DNA of 64,000 nt. It comes from Vibrio sinaloensis (lineage in GTDB: Bacteria > Pseudomonadota > Gammaproteobacteria > Enterobacterales > Vibrionaceae). The notes below the pieces were generated by a model. It ran no database searches, was not told the DNA's origin, and worked only from the letters and a program-made list of their open reading frames with translations. Shown piece after piece: positions 17,311-26,035 of the stretch (positions are counted from its first letter, which is position 1; the number at the start of each line of letters is the position of its first letter). The stretch lies in the NCBI RefSeq assembly GCF_023195835.1, contig NZ_CP096200.1, positions 620,001 through 684,000 on the forward strand, in the 5' to 3' direction. The position numbers and the translations under genes are program-made.

Positions 17311-17793
17311 TCACTCATATTGGGCCAGCCAGGTTTTTAACAAACCATTGAGCTGATCTCTTTGCTTGGCATCGATGCCCGCCACCAAGTTCGCTTGCAC
17401 GGCCACATGCTCTTGCATCAGGTTATCGATCACCGTCAATCCTTGCTCGGTCAACTGCACTGTGACGCTGCGGCGATCCGCCTGGCTGTGCTCACGTGCA
17501 ATCAAGCCTTTCGTTTCAAGCTTGTCTAAGCGATTGGTCATCGCGCCCGAGGTTAACATCATAGAGTCTATTAACGCTGAGGGCGTGAGCCGATAGGGCT
17601 GACCACTGCGGCGTAATGTCGCCAGCACATCGAACTCGCCTAACTTCAAATCGTAACGCTTGTGAAGCTTAGCCACCTCACTCTCCATATACTTGGCAAT
17701 GCGCATCAATCGCCCCATCATTGCCATCGGCTGTGTGTCTAAGTCTGGTTTCTCTGTTGCCCATTGCTCGACCACTTTGTCGATTGCATCCAT
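17311..17793 (-). CDS. MarR-family transcriptional regulator
   Basis: A 160-residue winged-helix regulator. The DNA-binding region spans about residues 48-115, with LGEFDVLATLRRSG, LTPSALIDSMMLTSGAMTNRLDKLETKGLI and a wing containing SQADRRSVTVQLTEQG. It is divergent from an EamA exporter gene. Two similar 18-base dyads in the 119-base gap are probable operators, so it most likely represses itself and the exporter in response to a small ligand (inference). Confidence 0.88.
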   Translation of the reverse strand: MDAIDKVVEQWATEKPDLDTQPMAMMGRLMRIAKYMESEVAKLHKRYDLKLGEFDVLATLRRSGQPYRLTPSALIDSMMLTSGAMTNRLDKLETKGLIAREHSQADRRSVTVQLTEQGLTVIDNLMQEHVAVQANLVAGIDAKQRDQLNGLLKTWLAQYE

Positions 17794-17828
17794 CGGTTTT
17801 TATCTCCCATCACCAACCATCGAAAAAT

Positions 17829-17846
17829 TACTTTAACATAAAGATA
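17829..17846. promoter_or_regulatory. Probable MarR operator, distal copy
   Basis: TACTTTAACATAAAGATA is an imperfect dyad resembling the copy at 17888-17905, about 36 bases upstream of the marR start. Confidence 0.5.
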
Positions 17847-17887
17847 CTTTACAAAGAGTATTTTTGCGCGTACATTTGCCAGCAAAA

Positions 17888-17905
17888 TATCTTAACGTAA
17901 AGATA
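17888..17905. promoter_or_regulatory. Probable MarR operator, proximal copy
   Basis: TATCTTAACGTAAAGATA is a near-perfect 18-base dyad (TATCTT...AAGATA) ending seven bases before the EamA gene start. Confidence 0.6.
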
Positions 17906-17912
17906 AATCACT

Positions 17913-18809
17913 ATGAATATCCTCTTAGCAATGATTCCTGCGTTCTTTTGGGGCACCACGTATGCGGTGACTCAATACACTCTGGCGGACTGGCCTCCTC
18001 TGTTGCTAGGAGCTTTTCGCGCTTTACCCGCGGGTCTAATCCTACTGGCGATTAAACCGAGCTTACCCAGCAAGGGCGATTGGCAGATCTTATTCAGCCT
18101 CGGCTTGATAAACATCGCCACCTTCTTTGGTTTAATCTTTGTGATGGCCCTGACCTTACCCTCTGCCATCTCAGGTGTTGGCATGATCTCGGTCCCGGTG
18201 TTTGCCATGCTGTACAACTGGCTGGGCAACAAGCATCGACCAAGTTTAACCCAAACCCTGAGTGGTGCTGCTTTGATTGCACTGGCTTGGATGCTGTTTG
18301 ATCCCGCTTCCATCAGCTTGAGCCCGCTAGGCTTGAGTGCCATGCTCGGGGCGATCATGTGTATCGTGGTGGGCAGCTCAATCACTAAGTCGCTGGGCAA
18401 CCGCATCCATTGGTGGACGGTGTTAACCTGGCAGTTAATTCTTGGTGGTCTGTGTTTGTCTATCGCAGCGGGGGTTCAAGCGACCATGGAACCTGACAAG
18501 TATGCCGCAGTTTTTGAGCAGATGACGTTGACCAACATCTATGGTTTAGTTTGGGTGGTAGGGCTGAACACCGCGTTTGGCTATGGCATGTATGTGTGGC
18601 TACTGCAGCGGATGTCTGTGGTCGACTTCACCTTCGGTGGCATCGCTAACCCGATAGCTGGCATCGTCTGTGGGCTGATATTGCTTGGTGAGTCGTTTAC
18701 GCCTTTCCAATACAGCCTGATGTTCGGCATGATTGTGATGTCGTTAATGCCGCAAATTGTGCTTACGCTACGCCAGCATAGGCTAAGAGCAGCGGCGGTG
18801 AGTCAATAG
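17913..18809 (+). CDS. EamA-family (DMT) transporter
   Basis: A 298-residue inner-membrane protein with about ten hydrophobic helices and two EamA repeats. The first begins AMIPAFFWGTTYAVTQYTL, and the second starts near residue 145 (LGAIMCIVVGSSITKSLG). Conserved family features are FRALPAGLILL and NPIAGIVCGLILLGESF. Members export amino acids, metabolites or drugs, and the substrate here is unknown. It is divergent from marR with two operator-like dyads in between. Confidence 0.87.
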   Translation: MNILLAMIPAFFWGTTYAVTQYTLADWPPLLLGAFRALPAGLILLAIKPSLPSKGDWQILFSLGLINIATFFGLIFVMALTLPSAISGVGMISVPVFAMLYNWLGNKHRPSLTQTLSGAALIALAWMLFDPASISLSPLGLSAMLGAIMCIVVGSSITKSLGNRIHWWTVLTWQLILGGLCLSIAAGVQATMEPDKYAAVFEQMTLTNIYGLVWVVGLNTAFGYGMYVWLLQRMSVVDFTFGGIANPIAGIVCGLILLGESFTPFQYSLMFGMIVMSLMPQIVLTLRQHRLRAAAVSQ

Positions 18810-18824
18810 GGTTTAGTACAGAAC

Positions 18825-18852
18825 AGCCCCAAACACCAAGGTGTTTGGGGCT
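18825..18852. terminator. Hairpin between convergent EamA and DUF3081 genes
   Basis: A 13-bp perfect stem, AGCCCCAAACACC (18825-18837) with GGTGTTTGGGGCT (18840-18852). There is little T-tract on either side, so efficiency is uncertain. Confidence 0.6.
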
Positions 18853-18865
18853 TGTGATGTTGCGA

Positions 18866-19117
18866 CTATTTAGTGAGCATGGCCACCTTTTTCAAAAAGC
18901 TATCTCGAAGGTGCTCTTGGTCGTAGTCTAAGTGGTAGGTATTGTGGAACCCCACCTTGAGTTCTACGCCATTGCCACGCATGTAGACGTTGTAGCCATC
19001 GTAATCCGAAAAGGCTTCGATACCTTCATAGATTTTTCCATGCTCGGTCGGAGTACCATTGGCCATCACCGTTTCATAAGCTTGCAGAATTTTGCCGGGA
19101 TCAAGTTCGTTTTTCAT
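18866..19117 (-). CDS. Small conserved protein, probably DUF3081
   Basis: An 83-residue protein with no signal peptide or membrane segment. The sequence (MKNELDPGKILQAYETV, then GKIYEGIEAFSDYDGYNV) resembles the DUF3081 proteins of Vibrio and Shewanella, whose function is unknown. The start follows a strong AAGGAAGG site. It lies 85 bases downstream of the APE minus-strand arm in the same direction and could be co-transcribed with it, though a functional link is not evident. Confidence 0.7.
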   Translation of the reverse strand: MKNELDPGKILQAYETVMANGTPTEHGKIYEGIEAFSDYDGYNVYMRGNGVELKVGFHNTYHLDYDQEHLRDSFLKKVAMLTK

Positions 19118-19202
19118 ACGCCACCTTCCTTCGTCTTATATGGAAAAGTATGTACAACAAAGTCCGTTTTCGCCAACTTCAACCCTTGCGCCATATCAAA
19201 CT

Positions 19203-20489
19203 CTACGGCTTTGACGTCTCTCTCACCAACTCGGCCAGAGTCGCTAAACGCTGACGACTGTTTTTCACATACGGATTATTGGTATCCCAAGCATAACCAG
19301 CCAAAATCGACGAGATCATTTGCTTGATCCGTGGATTGGGAGATTGATGAAAGATCACGTCCTGCAGTTCACCGTGATACCAACCTTCAACATACGTTCG
19401 AAACGTATTGACGCCAACCATCAGAGGCTGCGCATACTCCGCTTGCCAGTCTACTGGTTGCCCATTGAGCTGTCGTACCACGCAATCCGCCGCAAGCTGG
19501 GCCGACTTCATCGCAATCGTCACCCCTGAGGAAAACACTGGGTCAAGAAACTCACCAGCATTGCCAAGCAGCGCATAGTGCGAGGTAGCAAGATGCTTGA
19601 CGTTGGCCGAGTAACCACCGAGTTCACCCGCAGGGTTGGGGTATTCCGCTTGACGAAGCAACTGGGCAAGACCCGGCTCTTCGCTGGCAAGTTGCTTGAG
19701 CGCGGCGATGTTGTCTTGTGGGTAGCGCTCGAAAAATTCTGGCTCCCCCACCACACCAAACGAACACACTCCATTAGCAAATGGGATAAGCCAATACCAA
19801 ACATCGTGATTGTTTGGGTGTACCGAAATCAAAATCTTATTTCGGTCATACTCCAGCGCTTGCCCGCTGATGTTGTCCACGATATGGGTAAAAATCGCTT
19901 TGCGTGCTGGCAAGCAAGAGGGCTGTTCAAGATCCAGCATGCGCGGTAAAACTCGACCGAAGCCGCTAGCATCGAGCACGAAGTCGGCTTCCATCTGATA
20001 ACTTTGCTCAAGCTCGTCTGTCACGGTTAACAACGAACGGGGTCCATTAAATTCTAACGCCGTGAGCGCATGCTGATAGCGAATCTCGACCCCTTGTTCA
20101 GCCGCGCTGTCGGCTAACACTTTGTCAAAATGAGCACGTTGGACTTGAAACGTAGTACCAGGACCTGCGGTGTACTTGTCAGTAAAGTTGAACTGAGTGT
20201 ACACCCCATTGCGACGAAAAGCCGCGCCATCCTTGTATTGAAAACCGGCACGATTTACCGCCTCTAGCATGCCTGCTTGCTCGATCACTTCCATACAAGC
20301 GGGCAGTAAGCTCTCGCCAATCGAAAAGCGTGGAAACTGCGCTTTCTCTATCACAATCACCTGAATATTTTGCGCATGCAGCAAAGCCGCCACCGTGGCA
20401 CCGGATGGGCCGGCTCCAACCACCACCACTTGGGTATTGTGTTTTTGCATATTGGTTTCTTTCGTTGTCACCTTGTTGGTCTCACTCAT
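19203..20489 (-). CDS. FAD-dependent oxidoreductase, halogenase-like, of the APE cluster
   Basis: A 428-residue flavoprotein of the tryptophan-halogenase/geranylgeranyl-reductase superfamily. It has GAGPSG (residues 25-30) for FAD and GESLLPACMEVIEQ. Two features of flavin-dependent halogenases are present: a lysine (K86) in GFQYKDGAAF at the position of the catalytic Lys, and WYWLIP (231-236), matching WxWxIP. It could therefore halogenate or hydroxylate the aromatic head or starter of the pigment, but a reductase role is not excluded. It overlaps the methyltransferase stop by four bases (ATGA); an internal ATG at 20450 is an alternative start. Confidence 0.8.
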   Translation of the reverse strand: MSETNKVTTKETNMQKHNTQVVVVGAGPSGATVAALLHAQNIQVIVIEKAQFPRFSIGESLLPACMEVIEQAGMLEAVNRAGFQYKDGAAFRRNGVYTQFNFTDKYTAGPGTTFQVQRAHFDKVLADSAAEQGVEIRYQHALTALEFNGPRSLLTVTDELEQSYQMEADFVLDASGFGRVLPRMLDLEQPSCLPARKAIFTHIVDNISGQALEYDRNKILISVHPNNHDVWYWLIPFANGVCSFGVVGEPEFFERYPQDNIAALKQLASEEPGLAQLLRQAEYPNPAGELGGYSANVKHLATSHYALLGNAGEFLDPVFSSGVTIAMKSAQLAADCVVRQLNGQPVDWQAEYAQPLMVGVNTFRTYVEGWYHGELQDVIFHQSPNPRIKQMISSILAGYAWDTNNPYVKNSRQRLATLAELVRETSKP

Positions 20490-21553
20490 CGTTGACGAAG
20501 CTTCAGCAAGGTGTGGCCAAGGCCAATGTTATCTGTGCGCGCTTCCACCACCAGCCCCGCCTCGGCAACGATCTCAAGAAAATCATCGCTGCGGTAAAAA
20601 CGGCTATTACCATTGGCCAGACAGGTGAAATAGAGCGAGGTGGCGTTGAGGCTGTATGAGGCTGCGGGGTATTTTTGCGCATCCCAAAATAGCTCGAGAA
20701 TATAGACCACATCCCCTTGGCGCAACTGCGCCTTCACTCGCTTCAGAATGCTCAAAATTTCCATCGGTGAGAAGCAATCCAAGAATTGGCTCATCCACCA
20801 TACCTCAGCCTGCTCAGGCAGCGGTTGCGACTTATCGAGCATATTGGCGGCAAATGGATGAATTCGCTGCGAAAAACCGTGTTCGGCTGCATTGTTCATC
20901 GCCATTTCAAGCTGTTGCGGCAAATCGACAATCGTGACATCCACCTCAGGATTGTGACGACAACATTGCACCGCCCACTTACCGGTATTGCCACCAATGT
21001 CCACTAAGGTTTTAGGGCTGTCGGCAAACACCTGCTCAAGCAACACGGGGAACGAGCGGTCAGAGTAGAAGTGATCAAACTGAAACCAACTCTGCTTGGC
21101 CTGCTCTGGCAGTTGGGACAACCCCTGGTAGATGGTTTCCCAGTCGCCGAGCTCTTTCAGACCGGCGGGTTTGCCTTCCACAATCGCTTCGGTTAAATGC
21201 ATCATAGCCGCATAACAAACGTCAGCGGTGAAGTCCATGTTGGCTTTGGTCATACCATCATGAAGAATAAAGTAGCCTAGGTTCGCCAACACATAGTTAG
21301 GTTGACGCCACAAGACCATGTCTGCGCTTATCGCCATGTCGAGTAACACTTTGACTCCATACTCAGACACCTGAGTTTGCGCCGCGATGTCGGCGGCACT
21401 GAGCCCCTGCTCTCCAGCTTTATCCAGGACCGATAAAATGCCAAGGTCGCGCAGGGTACGCGCCGTATGGAACACGATCGGTGCAAAAGAGAGCTTTTGC
21501 GCTTGCGTTTTTGCCTCTAAGGCAGTGTACGGCTCTTGATTATCTTGTTTCAC
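20486..21553 (-). CDS. SAM-dependent methyltransferase of the APE cluster (ApeB-like)
   Basis: A class I methyltransferase of about 355 residues with the plant/bacterial O-methyltransferase layout. An N-terminal winged-helix dimerisation domain (LSAADIAAQTQVSEYGVKVLLD) precedes a Rossmann domain with motif I LVDIGGNTGKWAVQ and VTIVDLPQQLEMA. In known aryl polyenes a methyltransferase of this kind decorates the 4-hydroxyphenyl head. The start is placed at the GTG at 21553 after TTAGG; a TTG at 21601 would add 16 residues and overlap the lipoprotein gene. It is the middle gene of the three-gene minus-strand arm. Confidence 0.83.
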   Translation of the reverse strand: MKQDNQEPYTALEAKTQAQKLSFAPIVFHTARTLRDLGILSVLDKAGEQGLSAADIAAQTQVSEYGVKVLLDMAISADMVLWRQPNYVLANLGYFILHDGMTKANMDFTADVCYAAMMHLTEAIVEGKPAGLKELGDWETIYQGLSQLPEQAKQSWFQFDHFYSDRSFPVLLEQVFADSPKTLVDIGGNTGKWAVQCCRHNPEVDVTIVDLPQQLEMAMNNAAEHGFSQRIHPFAANMLDKSQPLPEQAEVWWMSQFLDCFSPMEILSILKRVKAQLRQGDVVYILELFWDAQKYPAASYSLNATSLYFTCLANGNSRFYRSDDFLEIVAEAGLVVEARTDNIGLGHTLLKLRQR

Positions 21554-21584
21554 GAAAAACCTAACTATGTATGGTGAATGAGAA

Positions 21585-21977
21585 TTACTGTTGAGCGGCA
21601 ATCACAGATAACTGACGCTTGATGTCAACGTTAAGATTGTTAATCCAGCGGTTGTAGTTGCGGTGAATTTTGCCATCACTCGCTTTTAGGTTTTCTGAGT
21701 TGAGATAAAGAATGGAGTAAAATTTGTCATTGTAGGGAATTTTTACTTCCGCATAGTGAGAACGAACGTGCAGTTTTGCATTGAGCTCGCCCGGACTCAC
21801 TTCTTCCACCACCCAGCCGCGGTTAGTCGCTGCTGACATGATCGCGCTCTTGACCTGTTTACTTTGAAGATTGTAAGCAACTGGAGTATCCTCGACATTC
21901 ATTACAGGCTGCACCCGCCCACAACCGGCGAGAAGCAAAGCAAGAAACATTGCGCTGATTAACTTTAATGGTGACAT
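21585..21977 (-). CDS. Small lipoprotein of the APE cluster (ApeA-like position)
   Basis: A 130-residue lipoprotein with signal peptide and lipobox LLAGC (Cys19). The mature part has YNLQSKQVKSAIMSAATNRGW and ends in a basic, asparagine-rich segment. It is the first gene of the minus-strand arm, divergent from the main operon by 69 bases. The chosen ATG at 21977 has AGGAAAG upstream, while the longer frame from 22040 lacks a ribosome site. Similar small lipoproteins occur in related APE loci. Their role is not established, though envelope placement fits pigment assembly at the outer membrane. Confidence 0.75.
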   Translation of the reverse strand: MSPLKLISAMFLALLLAGCGRVQPVMNVEDTPVAYNLQSKQVKSAIMSAATNRGWVVEEVSPGELNAKLHVRSHYAEVKIPYNDKFYSILYLNSENLKASDGKIHRNYNRWINNLNVDIKRQLSVIAAQQ

Positions 21978-22046
21978 ATCTATCTTTCCTTTAGAGTGTA
22001 AAAACTGTAATAGTATTTCGCCGTAATCACGACAATTCAATGACCT
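21978..22046. promoter_or_regulatory. Divergent promoter region of the APE cluster
   Basis: This 69-base AT-rich gap is the only non-coding stretch from which both arms of the cluster can be transcribed. No operator dyad stands out. Confidence 0.5.
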
Positions 22047-22778
22047 ATGCCAAAATCAGATCTTTTTCTCTCATTTAACATCGATACATGGTGTGCGCAT
22101 TCTAGCGGACTTTCGCAGTCTCAAGAGTGGGAAAAGTGGGCGAGTCACTTGTGCTGGCCAGAAAATGGTCAGCTGGAATGTGGTGCGATCCCAGCCATGA
22201 TGCGACGTCGAATGAGCAGCTTGAGCAAAGTCGCGGTGCAAACGGCGATTGAGTTACTCAATCAACACCAGGTGGACTATTTAGTGTTCGCCAGTCGCCA
22301 CGGTGAGTTGCAGCGCAGTATCGCCCTGGTGCGAGATATCTTATCCGGTGAACCAGCCTCGCCGATGGCATTTTCTCAATCGGTCCATAACACCGCCGCG
22401 GGCCTCGCCACCATTGCGACCAAACAAGCGATTCCGCTTACCTCAGTGGCCGCCAGCGAAAACACTTTCCACAGCGCGCTGATCGAAGCTTGGCTCTATC
22501 TAGAGGCCAACCCCAGCAGCAAAGTTCTATTGGTCGATTTTGATGAGCCGCTGCCACAAGATTATTTGCAGTTTGAGCAACAAAGTTATCAAGGCTACGC
22601 ATTGGGGCTTGTGCTCTCTAAAGGCGACACCATGCAGCTCAGTCGCCAAGCGGCAGGCCAATTCGACCCGAGCGCTTTACCCGCGGGTTTGCGCTTTCTA
22701 CAACACTACTTACTCAAGCATCAACAATGGCAGATAGAAACGCCGATGCAAACTTGGAGCTGGTACAGAAAACAATGA
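22047..22778 (+). CDS. apeC: Ketosynthase-like chain-length factor, ApeC-like
   Basis: A 243-residue protein of the Ketoacyl-synt_2 group. It resembles the N-terminal half of a ketosynthase, but the expected TACSSS active-site segment reads TSVAASENTFHSAL, with alanine where the Cys should be. In APE biosynthesis this type of subunit pairs with a full ketosynthase (ApeO) and is thought to act like a chain-length factor. It is the first gene of the plus-strand operon and is coupled to the next by an ATGA overlap. Confidence 0.82.
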   Translation: MPKSDLFLSFNIDTWCAHSSGLSQSQEWEKWASHLCWPENGQLECGAIPAMMRRRMSSLSKVAVQTAIELLNQHQVDYLVFASRHGELQRSIALVRDILSGEPASPMAFSQSVHNTAAGLATIATKQAIPLTSVAASENTFHSALIEAWLYLEANPSSKVLLVDFDEPLPQDYLQFEQQSYQGYALGLVLSKGDTMQLSRQAAGQFDPSALPAGLRFLQHYLLKHQQWQIETPMQTWSWYRKQ

Positions 22779-23542
22779 ATCAGTTAGGTCAGTGGTGGCG
22801 AGTCATCGCAACCGGTTTTTGTTTTGCTGTGTTTGGGCTGGGCGGCTTGTTTCTCAGCTTTGTCGTCATCCCGATGATTCGCTTGATCACTCACGATCAA
22901 ACCGAGCGAGAGTACCGAGTTCAAGGAGCCATCCAGCGCGCCTTTCACCTTTTTTGTCGGCTAATGAAATTCACGGGTGCTATCGACTATCAAATCGTTG
23001 GCGCTGAGATCCTCAAGCAAGACCGCAACTGTTTGATTGTCGCCAATCACCCTAGCTTAATCGATTATGTGCTGATCGCCTCGCAACTTGAACGCTGCGA
23101 CTGCTTGGTCAAATCGGCCATTTGGGCCAACCCGTTTATGAAGCACATCGTAAAAGCGGCCGGCTACATCCCCAATGAAACACCCGACGACTTACTCTCA
23201 ACCTGTGAACAGCGATTCGATCAAGGTAATGTACTGTTGGTTTTTCCTGAAGGAACAAGAACCACGCCTGGGGTAGTATCAAAACTGCAACGCGGCGCGG
23301 CACAGATCGCGGTTCGCACCCAACGCGATATGCGCGTCATCCATATCCGTGTTTCTCCGAGCTTTCTCACAAAAGAGACAAAATGGTATCAAGTACCCAA
23401 AACTAAGCCTTTTTTCCATGTTGAGGTTAAGGATAAAGTTGAGGTAATGCCATTTATAGCGCAAACTACGTCCCCAACAATTGCGGCTCGTCGTTTACAG
23501 CAGCATTTAGCTGACACATTGTTTCCAGAAAATACAGAATAA
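22775..23542 (+). CDS. apeD: 1-acyl-glycerol-3-phosphate-type acyltransferase, ApeD-like
   Basis: A 255-residue membrane-bound LPLAT acyltransferase. An N-terminal hydrophobic helix (VIATGFCFAVFGLGGLFLSF) is followed by the HX4D motif NHPSLID and FPEGTRT. The start is the ATG at 22775 overlapping the apeC stop. It probably attaches the polyene or a fatty acyl group to the glycerol/sugar anchor that holds the pigment in the membrane. Confidence 0.85.
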   Translation: MNQLGQWWRVIATGFCFAVFGLGGLFLSFVVIPMIRLITHDQTEREYRVQGAIQRAFHLFCRLMKFTGAIDYQIVGAEILKQDRNCLIVANHPSLIDYVLIASQLERCDCLVKSAIWANPFMKHIVKAAGYIPNETPDDLLSTCEQRFDQGNVLLVFPEGTRTTPGVVSKLQRGAAQIAVRTQRDMRVIHIRVSPSFLTKETKWYQVPKTKPFFHVEVKDKVEVMPFIAQTTSPTIAARRLQQHLADTLFPENTE

Positions 23543-23555
23543 GAAGTAGGCCCAC

Positions 23556-23816
23556 GTGGAAAAACTCCATAACGAAATCAAACAACTTATTATCGATGCA
23601 CTGAATCTTGAAGATTTAACCATTGAAGATATCGACACGGATGCAGCGCTTTTTGGCGACGGTCTAGGATTAGACTCTATCGATGCACTAGAACTCGGTT
23701 TGGCGATTAAGAAAAAGTACAACATTGTAATTGACGCAGATGATACTAATACGCGTCAACACTTTGCTTCGGTTAGCAATCTGGCTAACTACATTTCGTC
23801 GCAAACTGGTGAATAA
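23556..23816 (+). CDS. apeE: Acyl carrier protein, ApeE-like
   Basis: An 86-residue acidic ACP. The phosphopantetheine serine is S41 in GLDSIDALEL. The start is a GTG at 23556 with a weak GTAGG site. It is one of two adjacent carrier proteins. In the studied APE systems the two ACPs have separate roles, one in chain elongation and the other in transfer or a second acyl component. Confidence 0.9.
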   Translation: MEKLHNEIKQLIIDALNLEDLTIEDIDTDAALFGDGLGLDSIDALELGLAIKKKYNIVIDADDTNTRQHFASVSNLANYISSQTGE

Positions 23817-23831
23817 TCCCTAGGTACTTCC

Positions 23832-24089
23832 ATGACAGATGTAAATAAAGATCAAGTATTTGAGCAAGTGAAACAGGCACTTGAAGAACTGTTTGAAATC
23901 GACGCTGCCGACATCGTCGCTGACGCACACCTTTATCAAGACCTAGATCTTGATAGCATTGATGCGGTCGACCTAGTGGTGCACCTGCAAAATGTCACAG
24001 GTAAAAAAATCAAACCGGCTGAATTTAGCACGGTTCGTACCGTTGATGACGTGGTCAACGCCGTGACTGAGCTGCTCAAGGAAGCCTAA
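23832..24089 (+). CDS. apeF: Acyl carrier protein, ApeF-like
   Basis: An 85-residue acidic ACP with attachment serine S42 in LDSIDAVDLV. Only the core around the serine resembles ApeE, so this looks like an old duplication rather than a recent copy. Its stop shares one base with the start of the next gene (TAATG). Confidence 0.9.
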   Translation: MTDVNKDQVFEQVKQALEELFEIDAADIVADAHLYQDLDLDSIDAVDLVVHLQNVTGKKIKPAEFSTVRTVDDVVNAVTELLKEA

Positions 24090-24649
24090 TGCGTCAATTG
24101 CTGACAGTTTTGTCTGCAGTTGTGCTGCTTGCCTATCCGTTCGCCGTTTACTTCGGCATCGAACAATATGGCCTGTCCACGGTGGGGATCTTGCTTATCG
24201 CCGCCTTGGGCATCCGCCTGATATCTGTGCAACGCTCCCAATTAAACGAACTCAAGTCTGTCGCCAGGTTGAGTGCGCTGATCGGCATCTCGCTGGTGAG
24301 CTTAGGTATACTGTTTAAACAGCATGGCTGGCTAACGTTTTATCCTGTGGTCGTCAATCTGTGCATGTTGCTGGTGTTTGCCTCGAGCTTGAAGCAACCA
24401 CAAACCATTATCGAGCGCCTAGCGCGGTTGCAGCACCCCGACTTGCCCGCAAGTGGCATCGCCTATACGCGCAAAGTCACCCAGGTGTGGTGTGCGTTTT
24501 TTACCTTTAACGGCCTGTTTGCCCTGTATACCTGCTTCCATTCACTTGAGCTGTGGACGCTGTACAATGGTTTAATCAGCTATCTGTTGGCCGGCTCGCT
24601 GTTTGCCATTGAATGGGTGGTGCGTCAGTTTGTTACTAAGGAATCCTAA
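24089..24649 (+). CDS. apeG: COG4648-type membrane protein, ApeG-like
   Basis: A 186-residue protein with about five hydrophobic helices and short loops (YPFAVYFGIEQYG near the N-terminus, ending WVVRQFVTKES). Such proteins are found almost only in APE clusters, between the ACPs and the ligase. The biochemical role is unknown. It may scaffold the synthase complex at the inner membrane (inference). Confidence 0.8.
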   Translation: MRQLLTVLSAVVLLAYPFAVYFGIEQYGLSTVGILLIAALGIRLISVQRSQLNELKSVARLSALIGISLVSLGILFKQHGWLTFYPVVVNLCMLLVFASSLKQPQTIIERLARLQHPDLPASGIAYTRKVTQVWCAFFTFNGLFALYTCFHSLELWTLYNGLISYLLAGSLFAIEWVVRQFVTKES

Positions 24650-24655
24650 CCAGAG

Positions 24656-26035
24656 ATGACTGTAGGCTTTACTCCCGTATCTCAACTGCTGGCAGCACCG
24701 CGCCCTGCCCACTCTGTGGTTGCGTTTGACGCTGAACGCCCGATCGACTGGCGGCAATTTCAAGCGGATGTGCTGGCCGTCCAAGCTTGGCTGCAGCGGC
24801 AGTCGAGCCAACGAGTTGGGCTTTGTTTTGCCGACAGCTACCTATTCGCAGTCAGTTTTTTCGCCGCCTGTCACGCTGAAAAATCACTGGTTTTACCGGG
24901 TAACTATCAGCCAGAAGCGGTGCGCGAGTTAACGCCACATTTTGATGTTTTGCTTCACGATAGCGCCATCGTTCCAGCCGAAGACATTCAAGGATATCGC
25001 GTCGAAAGTCGACGCCCCGACGCTGCGCAAGCTTTGAACTCGCACTTGCTTAAGCCCCTAGATGCCAAGCGCATTGAACTGACTCTGTTTACCTCAGGCT
25101 CAAGCGGTAAAGCAAAGGCGATAGTCAAATCACTGAGCCAACTCGAGGACGAAATCACACTGCTTGAGTCGCTATGGGGCGAGCAGATGTCCGGCGCGCG
25201 AATCGAGAGCACTGTCTCTCATCAACATATTTATGGTCTGCTGTTTCGTCTGCTTTGGCCATTGTGTACCGATCGTCCATTTGCAACCTTTAATCTTGAG
25301 TTTCCCGAGCAAGTCACCCACAAAGCCGACTCAGATACCGTCTTGGTTAGCAGTCCCGCGCTGTTAAAGCGTTTGAGTGAAGAGCAGCAAAGCCAACCGC
25401 TGCGCTGCCTGTTTTCCTCTGGTGGTCCATTGCCCAATCAGGCCGCCCTGCACAGCCAACACCTGTTCGGACAGCTACCCATTGAGGTGTTTGGCAGCAC
25501 AGAAACCGGAGGCATTGCTTATCGTCAGCAACATCAGGCGACCACAGCTTGGCGGTTCTTCCCCGGCGTCGAAGCGAAACTCAATAGCGAAGGCTGCTTG
25601 AGACTACGCGCAGCGCATATCAGCGGCGCAGAGTGGTATCAAACCGCAGACCAATGCCAGTTTCACGATCCGCAGAGCTTCGACCTGAAAGGGCGTACGG
25701 ACCGGGTGATCAAGATTGAAGAAAAGCGCATCTCTTTAGTGGAAGTTGAGCAACGTCTCGACCAATTAGAGTGGATTGCAGAAAGTGCGGTGATAACCTT
25801 AGAGCAAGGGAACCGTCTCGCACTTTGCGCAGTCATAGTGCTATCACCACAGGGTGCAGAGCAACTGGCTAGTGTTGGTAAAGGTAAATTTTGGTTGATG
25901 CTGCGCCAGGCTCTGCGAGACTGGTTAGAACCGATTGCAATTCCGCGCAAGTATCGACAGGTCGAAGCGATTCCGCTCAACAGCCAAGGTAAACGACAAG
26001 TGGCTGAAATAGAGAAATACTTTCAAGAACAATGA
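24656..26035 (+). CDS. apeH: AMP-dependent aryl-ACP ligase, ApeH-like
   Basis: A 459-residue acyl-adenylate-forming ligase. The nucleotide loop is LTLFTSGSSGKAKAIVKS, followed by VFGSTETGGIAYR and the hinge region LKGRTDRVIKIEEKRISLVEVE. It activates an aromatic acid (4-hydroxybenzoate or a coumarate-type acid in known systems) and loads it onto an ACP to prime the polyene. The stop overlaps the next start. Confidence 0.88.
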   Translation: MTVGFTPVSQLLAAPRPAHSVVAFDAERPIDWRQFQADVLAVQAWLQRQSSQRVGLCFADSYLFAVSFFAACHAEKSLVLPGNYQPEAVRELTPHFDVLLHDSAIVPAEDIQGYRVESRRPDAAQALNSHLLKPLDAKRIELTLFTSGSSGKAKAIVKSLSQLEDEITLLESLWGEQMSGARIESTVSHQHIYGLLFRLLWPLCTDRPFATFNLEFPEQVTHKADSDTVLVSSPALLKRLSEEQQSQPLRCLFSSGGPLPNQAALHSQHLFGQLPIEVFGSTETGGIAYRQQHQATTAWRFFPGVEAKLNSEGCLRLRAAHISGAEWYQTADQCQFHDPQSFDLKGRTDRVIKIEEKRISLVEVEQRLDQLEWIAESAVITLEQGNRLALCAVIVLSPQGAEQLASVGKGKFWLMLRQALRDWLEPIAIPRKYRQVEAIPLNSQGKRQVAEIEKYFQEQ

